DNA of 64,000 bases, taken from the NCBI RefSeq assembly GCF_900113665.1, contig NZ_FOQD01000008.1, positions 62,001-126,000 on the forward strand. The letters run 5' to 3'. The translations under genes were made by a program, and so were the position numbers. The DNA comes from Planctomicrobium piriforme. Its GTDB lineage: Bacteria > Planctomycetota > Planctomycetia > Planctomycetales > Planctomycetaceae. Positions 32,216 to 41,553 of this stretch are shown here, piece by piece (position 1 is the first letter of the stretch; every line of letters starts with the position of its first letter). The notes under the pieces were generated by a model that did no database searches, was not told the origin of the DNA, and saw only the letters and a program-made list of their open reading frames with translations.

Positions 32216-33403
32216 ATGACTGCTCCCTCCGATGTCTCCTCGCTGGTCGATGATTCGGCTGTTGACCTGGTCATGCAGATGATGGCTATCCCCGGCAAAA
32301 GCGGGCAGGAAGGGAAGATCTCCGAGTTCATCGTCAAACAACTGCACGCGGCAGGTATCGACGATAGTCACATTACGTTCGACACTGCCCATAAGAAGAG
32401 TCCGTTCGGGGGAGAAGTCGGCAACCTGATCGTGAAGTTGCCTGGCACCAAACGTGCCCCGCGACGATTGCTGATGGCGCATATCGACACCGTGCCGTTG
32501 TGCGTCGGCTGCCAGCCCTACCGCGACGGCGATGTGATTCGTTCAAAGAACCCCAAGACGGCACTGGGCGGTGACGATCGGGCTGGCGCGGCGACCGTGC
32601 TCAACACGATCAAGCTCATTCAGAAACACAAGTTGCCGCATCCGCCGCTGACGTTGTTCTTCGCCGTGCAGGAAGAGGTCGGCCTGATCGGGGCGCGGTA
32701 TGTCACCGTCAGCAAACTCGGCAGCCCCAAGCTCTGCTTCAACTGGGACGGCGGGCCGGCGGGCATGGCGACCATCGGCGCGACGGGCGACGACCATCTG
32801 CACATCGAAATCACCGGCATTGCCAGTCATGCGGGGGCGCATCCTGAAGACGGCGTGAGCGCCATTGCGATTGCCGCGAAAGCAATCTCCACGCTTGTCT
32901 ACGACGGCTGGTTCGGCAAGGTTGTGAAAGGGAAGAAAACCGGCTCGAGCAATATCGGCGTGATTCAAGGGGGGGATGCCACGAACGTGGTGACCGATCA
33001 TGTCCTGCTGAAGGGCGAAGTCCGGAGCCATGATCCCGTGTTTCGGGCCAAGATCGTCGACGCCTATCGCAAGGCGTTCGAACTGGCGGTGAAATCGATC
33101 CACAACGCGGCAGGCGACATCGGCAGTCTGAAGTTCGAAGCAACGCACAAGTACGAATCGTTTCGCATGGAGCCGGATGCCGAAGTGGTGCAGGCAGCCT
33201 CGGCAGCAATCAAACAGATCGGACTGACGCCTGAGCTGAAGATTTCGAACGGCGGCCTGGACGCCAACTGGATGGCCACCCACGGCCTGCCAACCGTCAC
33301 CCTCGGCTGCGGGCAGAGCGCGATTCACACGATCGAGGAACACCTGTTTGTGGATTCGTATCTCAACGCGTGTCGTGTCGCGCTGCTGCTGGCGACTGAG
33401 TAG
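32216..33403 (+). CDS. M20/M42-family metallopeptidase (tripeptidase-like)
   Basis: 395 residues, cytoplasmic, with GAAGGTGA before the ATG. Two-zinc ligands follow the M20 order: H89-x-D91 (LLMAHIDTVP), D120 (LGGDDRAG), E153-E154 (VQEEVGLIG, general base and ligand), D178 (NWDGG) and a late His in TIEEHLF. A dimerisation insert occupies about 185-300 (IASHAGAHPEDGVSA). Closest in style to peptidase T-like aminotripeptidases. It follows a terminator and is probably transcribed alone. Confidence 0.9.
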   Translation: MTAPSDVSSLVDDSAVDLVMQMMAIPGKSGQEGKISEFIVKQLHAAGIDDSHITFDTAHKKSPFGGEVGNLIVKLPGTKRAPRRLLMAHIDTVPLCVGCQPYRDGDVIRSKNPKTALGGDDRAGAATVLNTIKLIQKHKLPHPPLTLFFAVQEEVGLIGARYVTVSKLGSPKLCFNWDGGPAGMATIGATGDDHLHIEITGIASHAGAHPEDGVSAIAIAAKAISTLVYDGWFGKVVKGKKTGSSNIGVIQGGDATNVVTDHVLLKGEVRSHDPVFRAKIVDAYRKAFELAVKSIHNAAGDIGSLKFEATHKYESFRMEPDAEVVQAASAAIKQIGLTPELKISNGGLDANWMATHGLPTVTLGCGQSAIHTIEEHLFVDSYLNACRVALLLATE

Positions 33404-33600
33404 TCGAGTGTCCAGAGTCGAGAGTCCAGAGCCAGAAAGAGGGGGGAGGCTTGAGGCCCGAGACCTGAGGGAACAAGATCATGCTTCGAGCTTTTTTCCT
33501 TTACCTCAAGTCTCAAGCCTCGGGTCTCACGCCTCCCCTCAATGGCCCAATGACAAATGACCATTGACCAATGACAAATTCATTTCCAAGCAGTGAGACT
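33404..33600. repeat. Spacer made of short wordy repeats
   Basis: Near-tandem words: GTCCAGAGTC/GAGTCCAGAG (33410-33435); GGGGAGGCTTGAGGCCCGAG (33441-33460) opposed by CAAGCCTCGGGTCTC and CGCCTCCCC (33514-33540); and AATGACAAATGACC/ATTGACCAATGAC (33549-33575). Together they form a long imperfect inverted structure between the peptidase and folP. No gene. Confidence 0.6.
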
Positions 33601-33608
33601 CGTCTCAC

Positions 33609-34478
33609 ATGAACAGCGATATCAACTTGAGGCACTGGTCCTTCGGAAAGACTGTCTGGCAGCTCGGTGACTTTCCGAGGTTGATGGGCATCGTCAACGT
33701 CACGCCGGACAGCTTTTCCGACGGCGGCAGGTGGGTTTCGGTTGCGGCGGCGGTTGAGCATGCGCTGGAGCTGGTCGAGCAGGGGGCTGATGTCCTCGAC
33801 ATTGGCGGGGAGTCGACCCGGCCGAATGCGGAACCGGTGACGGCCGAGGAAGAACTGCGACGGGTCGTGCCTGTCATCGAGGCCCTGTCACGTCAGACCA
33901 CGACGCCTATCTCCATCGACACGACGAAAGCCGATGTCGCGCAGGCAGCGCTCGCGGCGGGGGCGTCGATTGTGAACGACGTCTCAGGGCTGACGTTCGA
34001 CCCACAGATGGCATCCGTCTGTGCGGCCAGCGATTGCGGCGTGATCCTGATGCACATGCAGGGGACGCCGCAGACGATGCAGTTGAACCCGACGTATACG
34101 AATGCCGTCACTGAGATTAGGGACTATCTGAACGCTCGTTGCGACGCGCTCGTCGCAGCTGGGATTGCCAGAGAACGCTTGATGGTCGACCCCGGCATCG
34201 GCTTCGGCAAAACCGCCGCTCATAATGTGGAAATCCTCTCTCACATCAGCCAGTTCCGCGCCGCCGGCCGACCAGTCCTGATCGGCCATTCGCGAAAGGG
34301 CTTCCTGCAAAAACTGGTCGGCCGCAAAGTCGACGAACGCCAGGCAGGAACGATTGGCGTCTCAATCGCCCTCGCCGCTCAACATACAGACATGCTGCGG
34401 GTGCATGATGTCGGAGCCGTACGGGATGCCCTCGTTGCCTGGCGGACGATTATGGAAGCGGCTCATCAGAGTGAATAA
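33609..34478 (+). CDS. folP: Dihydropteroate synthase
   Basis: 289 residues. It joins 4-aminobenzoate to dihydropterin pyrophosphate in folate synthesis and is the sulfonamide target. Signatures: MGIVNVTPDSFSDGG (N30 region), DIGGESTRPNA, SIDTTKADVA, NDVSGL, MHMQGTPQTMQ, DPGIGFGKT and LIGHSRKGFL. Full length. It stops 28 bases from the convergent hchA-like gene. Confidence 0.97.
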   Translation: MNSDINLRHWSFGKTVWQLGDFPRLMGIVNVTPDSFSDGGRWVSVAAAVEHALELVEQGADVLDIGGESTRPNAEPVTAEEELRRVVPVIEALSRQTTTPISIDTTKADVAQAALAAGASIVNDVSGLTFDPQMASVCAASDCGVILMHMQGTPQTMQLNPTYTNAVTEIRDYLNARCDALVAAGIARERLMVDPGIGFGKTAAHNVEILSHISQFRAAGRPVLIGHSRKGFLQKLVGRKVDERQAGTIGVSIALAAQHTDMLRVHDVGAVRDALVAWRTIMEAAHQSE

Positions 34479-34505
34479 GAAGCAGGTTGTCCCGAGCAAA
34501 CTGCT

Positions 34506-35363
34506 CTAACCGACTTCTTGCAAGAGGGCGTCTGCCGCGAGGATTCCGAGGTTATTTGACGCCAGCGGACTGTCTCCGGTGAGCAGTTTGCGGTCCCGGT
34601 GGCACTTGCCTGTCATGTCGTCGTTGACGATTTCGACTCCCAGTTCGCTTAACTTTTCGCCGAGCAGCCAGAACATCGATCCTGGCGTGTAGCCCATCTC
34701 AATGTTCGCTTCGCGGTCTAAGGAATCTGGAAAGACGCAGCTCTTGTAGCCTTTGAAGATGTAGTTCTGCCTCGGCTCTCCCAGTGCGGCCGCCAGCAAG
34801 CAACCTGGACCATGGCAGAGCGTGATGATGAACTTGTCGTTCTGCATCGCCCAGTGCATCACCTGCTTGACCTCTTCACTAAACGGAATTCCCGTCAGTG
34901 CTCCGTGCCCGCCAGGAACGAACACCGCAATGTATGGCGAATCCGGTGCGAGAGCCTTGTCCAGGATGTCAGCCAACTTCTTCGGCGTTCTCAGTTGCGG
35001 CAAATATTTCTGATAGACGCTCTGGACAGCTTCGTCTTCCTTCGGCATCGCCCACATTTCGAGTTTGGCGGGGTTGCCGGACAGTGTCGCCACGTCGACC
35101 GGGAAACCCGCCTGATCCAGATGGTACATCGGCAGAAGCATTTCCACCGGATGGTTGCCGGTGGAAAAGAACTTCCCATTCTGCATCAGGAAGTAACGCT
35201 CGTCGGTGGCGATCATCAAGACCTTCCACTTGCCGCCGCGATACGGAGTCTTGAATTTCAACCCATCAAAGTCGGTTTTGGAGGACGTGTACTGAGTCAG
35301 GGAATATGGAGAGGGGAAGAACGCATTGTATTCCGCGGGATCGACTGCTGGTTTCTTATCCAT
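34506..35363 (-). CDS. hchA: HchA-type glyoxalase III / DJ-1-PfpI superfamily protein
   Basis: 285 residues from the ATG at 35363, preceded by AAGGGGTG; an in-frame GTG nine bases upstream is less likely. The nucleophile-elbow Cys is C183 in TLCHGPGCLL with H184 beside it, and the conserved acid is E74 in NHPVEMLLPM, giving the Hsp31/HchA set. The enzyme converts methylglyoxal to lactate without cofactor, and the family is also linked to chaperone activity. The long N-terminal cap (about 1-50, FFPSPYSLTQYTSSKTDFDG) is typical of HchA and absent from small PfpI proteins. Confidence 0.93.
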   Translation of the reverse strand: MDKKPAVDPAEYNAFFPSPYSLTQYTSSKTDFDGLKFKTPYRGGKWKVLMIATDERYFLMQNGKFFSTGNHPVEMLLPMYHLDQAGFPVDVATLSGNPAKLEMWAMPKEDEAVQSVYQKYLPQLRTPKKLADILDKALAPDSPYIAVFVPGGHGALTGIPFSEEVKQVMHWAMQNDKFIITLCHGPGCLLAAALGEPRQNYIFKGYKSCVFPDSLDREANIEMGYTPGSMFWLLGEKLSELGVEIVNDDMTGKCHRDRKLLTGDSPLASNNLGILAADALLQEVG

Positions 35364-35519
35364 GGTGCTCACCCCTTTCGCGGATCTGCTTCCTCAACCT
35401 GACCTGATTGACTCAGCCAGCGATTCTCTGACCGGAGCGGCGTGAAAACAAGTGGTTTCTCTCGACAATGGATCGATTGTCGACGTAACCAAATCGGGAC
35501 TTGCGACGGACTCTGAGCT

Positions 35520-37340
35520 TCAAGAGTTCGCGGCAACTCCAGTTTTGGAGGTTGGCGAAGAGAGCGTGGCAAAGATACAGAGAAACACGAGCACAGCCGC
35601 TGCAAGTAAGGTTCGTTCATAGTAGACGTATTCCATCCAGGTCGGCTGGTGAGCATCAGGCAGCTGATTGAGTCGATCGAGCGTGACAGCAGAAATCCAT
35701 TTGCCGTCCGAATTACCAGACCTCCGCGGCCGTAAGAAAGACCGGACCCAGTTGAGATTCAGGTCATCCGGGGCACCATAGATCGTCATCAGTTCGATGG
35801 CATCTGAAGTGGCATCCAAGTCGCCGGGCATGCCAGAACCAAGCAACACTTGCGTCCAAGTATTTTCCCCTTCCTGTTCAGACTTTCGGTACTTCCGGAA
35901 TCCACCGGCAAGTTGAAAACCGCCAGAGTCTTGTGAGTGGAACTCTCGCAGCAGTGCATGGACCTTCGCGCGATATTGTTCGGGGTTAACCGGACGCTTG
36001 ATCACATCCAAAAGTTGCGTGGCATGCAGTAGCTCGCCCAAGTTCACGTAGGTCTCTCCAGGCAGAGTCTGTAAAGTGGCGTGCAGACGCTGTTCGAGAA
36101 TATCGCGATCCTCTGTCGACAAATCATCCAATAGCACGGCCGCGCGGATGACCCAGTCATACTGCTCTAGATTGGTGAGCCTTTGCGACTTTAAACGGGG
36201 TGACGATGGAAGCACTGAGCGAAGCATCTTCTCATAGTCCTTGATCTGGTCAATCTGATCGGCGGACAGCAATCCGACCCTGCTGGCGGTGCTCAGGATA
36301 TACGGATTCTGCTCGCCAGCGATTTCCCTGCCTAACAATTGTCGGGGTTTGGACAAATCGGGTTCCAAATTCGACTGAATGCTCCAACTGGCCGGAATCT
36401 CCCACTTTCGCCAACTGGCTGAGCTGAATCGCGCATGATCGAAAGATTCCACGTAATGCTTGATTCGCATCGGTGTCGCGGGGAAAAGCGTCGGATATAA
36501 AAACCATCCAATCGATGGGAGGACGATGAGGACGAACAGCATAGAGGTAATTAGCCGCCCCGTCTTGGTCAGTGCCACGGTCCCCCCTAAACCTTCCATT
36601 TTGTGTGAGGTATGGAATTGGCAGGGCAGAAGCAAAATGGCGATCACCACCACACCGCCGTAAAAAACGGCTGGAACAAGCGACTGATCGAGAAAATGGA
36701 TATCGCCTGCGCCCATTCCAGAAAATGCGGCGGCCTGTCCGAGAAACATCAGCCCTAACAAACACGATGAACCAATGATGAACCGACTTCCGATCCCCAG
36801 CCTGGCCAATGACGTAATCACAGAGAGTAAGATTCCAAACGAGAGGATATAGAACAAAAACAGCAGCCAACTCGCTCCAAACATCCCCAACATCAAGGAG
36901 GCGACAAAGACCACGCGGGCTCCCCACTTATGGTCGCGCCACCATTGTTGAACCGCTTCATGCTTTGCGATCTGTCCAGAAACTTCTGGATGATTCTGAT
37001 GTCGCAGGCCACGAATCTTCAACACGCTCAAGACAGCCGCGCCCAGCAACATGAACAGAGTGATCGCTGGAAAGGCCAGATAGCCGAGAAGTTTGGCACC
37101 GGCTGATGTTGGAGCCAGCTTGGCTGCAGCCAGTGACCCCCGACAGCCCAGCATCGAGAGAGGCAGAAAGACAGCGGCAGCCCTGAGCAATGGCGATAAG
37201 GCAGCACCGGAAGCAATAACCCGATCCTTGGAGCCTGTGGCAATTTTTGTCCGGACTCCAGCCTCGAATGTTTGAGGATCGACCTGATAAGGCTGCAAGG
37301 CTGCCCGTAAATTTTCGTCAGAGACCAGGTTCACAGACAT
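35520..37340 (-). CDS. Large multi-pass membrane protein paired with an ECF sigma factor
   Basis: 606 residues. A cytoplasmic N-terminal 50 residues is followed by about eight hydrophobic segments (between 50 and 290), a soluble region of about 270 residues (290-570) and a final helix (YERTLLAAAVLVFLCIFATL). Its start overlaps the stop of the upstream sigma-factor gene by 10 bases, so the two are coupled. By analogy with other ECF operons it may be the membrane regulator (anti-sigma) or the sensed module, but no zinc-type anti-sigma motif is seen. The soluble region has helical-repeat character (LDDLSTEDRDILEQRLHATL). Family not recognised. Confidence 0.7.
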   Translation of the reverse strand: MSVNLVSDENLRAALQPYQVDPQTFEAGVRTKIATGSKDRVIASGAALSPLLRAAAVFLPLSMLGCRGSLAAAKLAPTSAGAKLLGYLAFPAITLFMLLGAAVLSVLKIRGLRHQNHPEVSGQIAKHEAVQQWWRDHKWGARVVFVASLMLGMFGASWLLFLFYILSFGILLSVITSLARLGIGSRFIIGSSCLLGLMFLGQAAAFSGMGAGDIHFLDQSLVPAVFYGGVVVIAILLLPCQFHTSHKMEGLGGTVALTKTGRLITSMLFVLIVLPSIGWFLYPTLFPATPMRIKHYVESFDHARFSSASWRKWEIPASWSIQSNLEPDLSKPRQLLGREIAGEQNPYILSTASRVGLLSADQIDQIKDYEKMLRSVLPSSPRLKSQRLTNLEQYDWVIRAAVLLDDLSTEDRDILEQRLHATLQTLPGETYVNLGELLHATQLLDVIKRPVNPEQYRAKVHALLREFHSQDSGGFQLAGGFRKYRKSEQEGENTWTQVLLGSGMPGDLDATSDAIELMTIYGAPDDLNLNWVRSFLRPRRSGNSDGKWISAVTLDRLNQLPDAHQPTWMEYVYYERTLLAAAVLVFLCIFATLSSPTSKTGVAANS

Positions 37341-37867
37341 AGCAGCATTCTCACAATTTTGGCCGTTGGGAAATTGTCGCCCAAGAGACGTCGCAAGTTG
37401 CGGCGTGCCTGGTAAAGGCGTCCTTCAACCGTTTTGGTCGAGACCAATAGGAGCGTTGCGACTTCATTCACGCTGGTTTCTTCGAGGTAATGCATGAGCA
37501 CAACCTGACGTTGCGCGGCTGGCAGCAGATCAATTGCTTGCCGCAATGCATCCAGATGCTCGGTTGATGCGTGATCAGGGACGAGGGCGATCTGCTCCAA
37601 TACGCTCGGCACCAATGTCACAATTCGCGATTGCCGTCTTTGACGGCTTCGATACCAATTCCGATATTTGTTGAGCGCGACGCCTCGCAACCAGCGTCCC
37701 AGAAACTCCGGATCGTCAACGTCTCCAAGACACGCTTCCCGGTTCAACCAGGATTCCGAAAAACTGTCTTGAGCGATTTCCGCAGCATCCGCCCAAGGGA
37801 CTCCCCACGAGACAATCAGCCCGATGAGCGGTCCACGGTAGGCGTTGATGAAGGCGGTCAGGTCCAA
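37331..37867 (-). CDS. ECF-subfamily RNA polymerase sigma factor
   Basis: 178 residues. Region 2 lies at about 10-85 (WADAAEIAQDSFSESWLN, FLGRWLRGVALNKYRNWYRS) and region 4 at about 110-165, ending with the helix-turn-helix SVNEVATLLLVSTKTVEGRLYQ. It lacks long extra domains. It is followed by a 10-base overlap with the membrane protein gene, its probable partner. The likely target promoters, including its own, cannot be read from the window. Confidence 0.9.
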   Translation of the reverse strand: MDLTAFINAYRGPLIGLIVSWGVPWADAAEIAQDSFSESWLNREACLGDVDDPEFLGRWLRGVALNKYRNWYRSRQRRQSRIVTLVPSVLEQIALVPDHASTEHLDALRQAIDLLPAAQRQVVLMHYLEETSVNEVATLLLVSTKTVEGRLYQARRNLRRLLGDNFPTAKIVRMLLCL

Positions 37868-38191
37868 ATCGATCTCCTCGAACCGGAAGTGTCCGGAGAC
37901 AGCTCTAATCCCACAAGTATCTTGGAGCCGATTCCATAAACCCGTTAATTACCCAGAAAGTCAGGAGTCCAGACGTGCCAAGCAAGTTTGGTCATCCATC
38001 GACCAATGCATTTGTCCGCTGGTAGCAAATCAGCCTCGACGTTCACGACCGAGGTAAACAAGATCACCCACCCACATCCGGTGAACCGTTTTTTTGCATC
38101 GGGCCGACAGGTCGGCAATCGAACTCATTGGTCAAGCCAAGAGGGCAGTAGCGGAGCTGTGGCTGTCCGAAGCGTCGCCGAGTTCGGACCC
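37868..38191. other. Intergenic region before the sigma-factor gene
   Basis: 324 bases without a supported gene. It should contain the promoter of the sigma factor/membrane protein pair and the 3' end of the DUF4058 gene. I see no clear terminator, promoter or repeat. Confidence 0.4.
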
Positions 38192-38917
38192 CTACGTAAT
38201 TCGGAAAGCTTGGCATGTGGCTTCGTAGCTGGTTTCGAGGTCCAGCGGGATCGCCAGGTTTTCAGTCAGCCAGAGTGGCAGCGTTGGCAACGGCAGGCCG
38301 ATATCGAGTTGGTACGACCAGGCTTCCAGCACATGCCTGCGACCGCGCAAGATCCAGCGGCAGGCTGCGGCGTAGATCGCTGGCGGGACGGGTGTGAACG
38401 CCGGGTCGGTCTGGTCGATCAGTTTCAGCAGTTCCGCATACAGGTTGTACCGCTTCGATGTCACCAGATCGACGATGACCACCGAGACCCCTTGCCGGAG
38501 CAGAGCTTCACATTTGTCTACGAAAACCCGTCGGCTTTCGGGACGGTCCTTGTTTGCTGGACTGACCAGCTCGATAGCTGCAACGAGCCGCCGGTCTCGT
38601 CTGGTGTCGAAAATCCGGACTTCGTACTCACCGTACGCCAGCAGCTCCGTTTCGACAGCGACACTCGGCTCGGAAGGAGCAAACGCCAGGCTTTCGCTCG
38701 AATCAGACTCCGTAGAGTCCTGCGAATCGTCCTCGAAACCCGCCACGTCGATTTCGATCTCCGACCCGACGTGAACGCGTGGTTCTGCAGAAAACCGTGA
38801 CGGCAACCGCGTCACCAGATCAAGCACGATCATGGCCGGCCATTGCCCATGGAAACCCTCCCATGAGGCACGGCGATCGAGCGGCGGATGGAAATGATCT
38901 CGAAGCGGCATTGTCAT
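38192..38917 (-). CDS. DUF4058 family protein
   Basis: 241 residues, start at the ATG 38917 or the next ATG (MPLRDHFHPP). The N-terminus PLRDHFHPPLDRRASWEGFH and the centre VEIRIFDTRRDRRLVAAIELVSPANK-type sequence (positions about 38560-38640) match DUF4058, a family abundant in planctomycetes and cyanobacteria. The I-E-L-x-S-P-x-N-K motif resembles a nuclease-fold strand. Function unknown. It is a single gene. Confidence 0.85.
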   Translation of the reverse strand: MTMPLRDHFHPPLDRRASWEGFHGQWPAMIVLDLVTRLPSRFSAEPRVHVGSEIEIDVAGFEDDSQDSTESDSSESLAFAPSEPSVAVETELLAYGEYEVRIFDTRRDRRLVAAIELVSPANKDRPESRRVFVDKCEALLRQGVSVVIVDLVTSKRYNLYAELLKLIDQTDPAFTPVPPAIYAAACRWILRGRRHVLEAWSYQLDIGLPLPTLPLWLTENLAIPLDLETSYEATCQAFRIT

Positions 38918-38998
38918 TCCAGCATAACATCAACACTTCGAACGCGAACCTGGAAACGCTGTTGGAGTGAAATTTCCCGCCTCGCGTCATCATAGGCT

Positions 38999-40339
38999 CT
39001 ACTCCAACGTGTTTTTGTGGATCACGCCGTCTTTCATAATGACGACGAAATTTTTCTCGGGGTCCATGAGCAGGCTGATGTTGTCGAGCGGGCTGCCGTC
39101 GACAAGTAAGAGGTCGGCAATCGCGAGTTCTTCCACGACTCCCAGCTTTCCCGGGTACGGATTGCGTTTGCCGGAGAGCGCCAATAGCTCGGCATTGGTG
39201 CTGGTCGCCATGGTGAGGATTTCTGCGGGCGTGTACCAGCGGTCCAGCGACGCTAAGAGTTCCCCTTGCCGCCGTGCCTGCTTCTCTGAAAAAAGGATGT
39301 CGGTGCCAAATGCGGTCTTGAGATTGTGCTGTCTGGCCAGCCGATAGGTTCTATCCGTGCCGGCAATGACTTCCAGTGCTTTGGCTCTCTCTTGCGAACC
39401 AGGTGGAAACGCGGCGGCGGCTTCGACGGGAAACGGCTGCGTGCTCAGCCAGATGCCCCGCTCTGCAATCAACTTAGCCGTGGCTTCGTCCATCAGGTGG
39501 CCGTGCTCGATGCACTTCACACCCGCGGCAATCGCCCGTTGAATGGCTACCGGCGTATAGGCATGCACCGTGACGTAGGTGCCCCAATTCTCGGCAGCTT
39601 CGACGGCGGCACGCAGCTCGAACTCGGTGAAGGTGGAGACGTCCAGCGGACTGTTCGGTGATGCGACGCCGCCGCCGGCAGTGAGCTTGATCTGCGTTGC
39701 GCCCAGCATCAACTGCTCGCGGACGCGGAGCCGGACCTCGTCAGGACTGTCGGCGACGATGCTCCCCCCGAGCTGTTCCATTCGGGTCAGCGGGCCACCT
39801 GGAAGTCGCGGCACTTCGTACTTTTGACGAAAGTCTCCATGGCCGCTCGTGACAGTGATCACCGCGCCTGCTGGATAGATGCGCGGCCCTGCGACGATCC
39901 CTTCGTCGATGGCCCGTTTGAGGCCAAAGGCCGGTCCGCCTAAATCGCGAACCGTGGTGAAGCCGCGCAGCAATGTGTCGGTTGCCTCGGCGCTCGCTAC
40001 AATGTTCGTGTAACCGACGTCACCGGTAATCAGCTCCGCTGGGGTCGGACGCACCAGCAATGCATGCCAGTGCATGTCGATGAGCCCGGGCATCAATGTG
40101 CGTCCGTTGCCCTTGATGATCCTGGTGTTCGCACTGCGGTCGGTAGGAATGGGTGACGCGGAGATCTTCTCGATCTTGTTGCCGCGGACGAGAACGTGCC
40201 GCGGCTCAGTCAGCTCTTTGCTCTTGCCGTCGAAGATGCGGACATCTTCGAACAGCGTGACACTTTCTGGCGCCTGCTGCGCCGACGCACGAGAGAACAG
40301 ACCGAGCAAGAGGACGCAGATTCTCAAAACGCATCGCAT
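38999..40339 (-). CDS. Exported metal-dependent amidohydrolase
   Basis: 446 residues with an N-terminal signal peptide (MRCVLRICVLLLGLFSRASA, cleavage likely after ASA). The metal-site residues of the amidohydrolase superfamily are present: H90-x-H92 (IDMHWH), a candidate carboxylated Lys in TQIKLTAGGG, His in YVTVHAYT, His in CIEHGH, and Asp in FGTDILF. It resembles imidazolonepropionase-like and Xaa-Pro dipeptidase members, which cleave cyclic amides or dipeptides. Its location is periplasmic or extracellular. The substrate is unknown. Confidence 0.9.
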   Translation of the reverse strand: MRCVLRICVLLLGLFSRASAQQAPESVTLFEDVRIFDGKSKELTEPRHVLVRGNKIEKISASPIPTDRSANTRIIKGNGRTLMPGLIDMHWHALLVRPTPAELITGDVGYTNIVASAEATDTLLRGFTTVRDLGGPAFGLKRAIDEGIVAGPRIYPAGAVITVTSGHGDFRQKYEVPRLPGGPLTRMEQLGGSIVADSPDEVRLRVREQLMLGATQIKLTAGGGVASPNSPLDVSTFTEFELRAAVEAAENWGTYVTVHAYTPVAIQRAIAAGVKCIEHGHLMDEATAKLIAERGIWLSTQPFPVEAAAAFPPGSQERAKALEVIAGTDRTYRLARQHNLKTAFGTDILFSEKQARRQGELLASLDRWYTPAEILTMATSTNAELLALSGKRNPYPGKLGVVEELAIADLLLVDGSPLDNISLLMDPEKNFVVIMKDGVIHKNTLE

Positions 40340-40489
40340 GGCATTCCCACTTCAGTTCTGAAAGGTCGGTGATTCGGTGAACTCCGCAGAGTTCAGCGTT
40401 TTGAACTGAGAAACAATGAGTTTGGATTGTATCCAAATTCTTGCAAGTGGTCGCAAGACAGCTCGATGTCTCTGCCGAGGGAACCTAGA

Positions 40490-41440
40490 TCAACCGCTCA
40501 CATCAATCAAAACCTTCAACTGCCCCTTCCGCTGAGCCTGCTCAAATGCGGCGACTGCCTGTTCAATCGGGTATCGGCCGGTGATGAGTGAGGTGACTTC
40601 GATGTCGCCATTTGTCAGGGCGGCAATCGCCGGTGGGAAGGGGCCGCAGCGGGAGCCGATGACGTTGATTTCGTCGATGACGACCGGGGCGAGGTTTGGG
40701 CCTGTGGTTCCGGCGACGGTTGTTTTAAGAACGATCGTGCCGCGCGGCCGGACCAGTCGACAGGCGTCTGCGAAGCCGCTGGCGGAACCGGTGCAGTCGA
40801 CCACCAGGTCTGCCTGACGCGCGGTTTGGTTCTCATCGACTCGCCGGATGCGAATGCCGAGTTTCTGTAGCAGCGACAACTTCTCGTCGTGCTTGCCGAT
40901 GACGAGAGGATCGCGGCCATGGAGAGCCAGCACCTGAGCGCAGAGGTTTCCCAGTCGCCCGTCTCCCAGTACGACGATGTCACGAAACCCCTTGAGATTC
41001 AGTTGGGCTGGAATCTGAAACGCCGCCGCCAGCGGTTCGACGAAGACCGCGGCATCGTTCGAGACGTTGTCTGGAATCGGATGCAGGTTTGCTTCCGGCA
41101 GCCAGACCCGATCGGCGAACGCTCCGTCTTGATTGAGAATCCCCAGCACCGTGCGATGCGGGCAGTGCGTCCTCAATCCGGCTCGACAGGTTTCGCACCG
41201 GTCACAAGCACAATTGATCTCACCGGCGACCCGTTGTCCGACAAACTTCCCGGCTTCAGCGACGCCCACAAACTCATGCCCCAGCACCCCGCGAAAACCC
41301 ATGTACCCGCGGAAAAGTTGCAGGTCGGTCTCACAGATGCCTGCAGTGAGAACACGAATCGGAACTTGACCAGGCAGCGTCGCAGGAATGCAGTCGCCAC
41401 GGAATTCCAACCCGTCCTCAGTCAGCACGACAGCTCGCAA
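40490..41440 (-). CDS. Zinc-dependent alcohol dehydrogenase (MDR family)
   Basis: 316 residues, somewhat short for the family. Catalytic zinc ligands C36 (GICETD) and H55-E56 (GHEF); structural zinc lobe C79-x2-C82-x2-C85-x7-C93. The nucleotide-binding motif IVVLGDGRLGNL lies near residue 155. It differs from the plus-strand dehydrogenase at 25043 in length and in the Rossmann motif. The substrate cannot be read. The next gene downstream in its direction is the amidohydrolase, separated by 150 bases. Confidence 0.88.
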   Translation of the reverse strand: MRAVVLTEDGLEFRGDCIPATLPGQVPIRVLTAGICETDLQLFRGYMGFRGVLGHEFVGVAEAGKFVGQRVAGEINCACDRCETCRAGLRTHCPHRTVLGILNQDGAFADRVWLPEANLHPIPDNVSNDAAVFVEPLAAAFQIPAQLNLKGFRDIVVLGDGRLGNLCAQVLALHGRDPLVIGKHDEKLSLLQKLGIRIRRVDENQTARQADLVVDCTGSASGFADACRLVRPRGTIVLKTTVAGTTGPNLAPVVIDEINVIGSRCGPFPPAIAALTNGDIEVTSLITGRYPIEQAVAAFEQAQRKGQLKVLIDVSG

Positions 41441-41465
41441 GATGACCTCAACTGATGTGATGAGC

Positions 41466-41545
41466 AGAAGTAGAATTAGCCACAGATGAACACAGATTCA
41501 CACAGATCAAATTCCGTGTTCTCCGTGACTTCCGTGGTTCTGCTT
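41466..41545. repeat. Wordy spacer repeat (ACACAGATT / CCGTG type)
   Basis: The words ATGAACACAGATTCACACAG and TTCCGTGTTCTCCGTGACTT (41480-41530) are near-tandem short repeats typical of non-coding spacers; the complementary words CGCAGAG and GGAGG occur at 46000-46025. No gene. Confidence 0.45.
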
Positions 41546-41553
41546 TTGTTCTC

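Noticed and set aside
35463..35482. Seven-base inverted repeat CGACAAT/ATTGTCG in the hchA-membrane protein spacer
   Set aside because: Short, with no T-run and no clear position relative to a promoter; could be chance.
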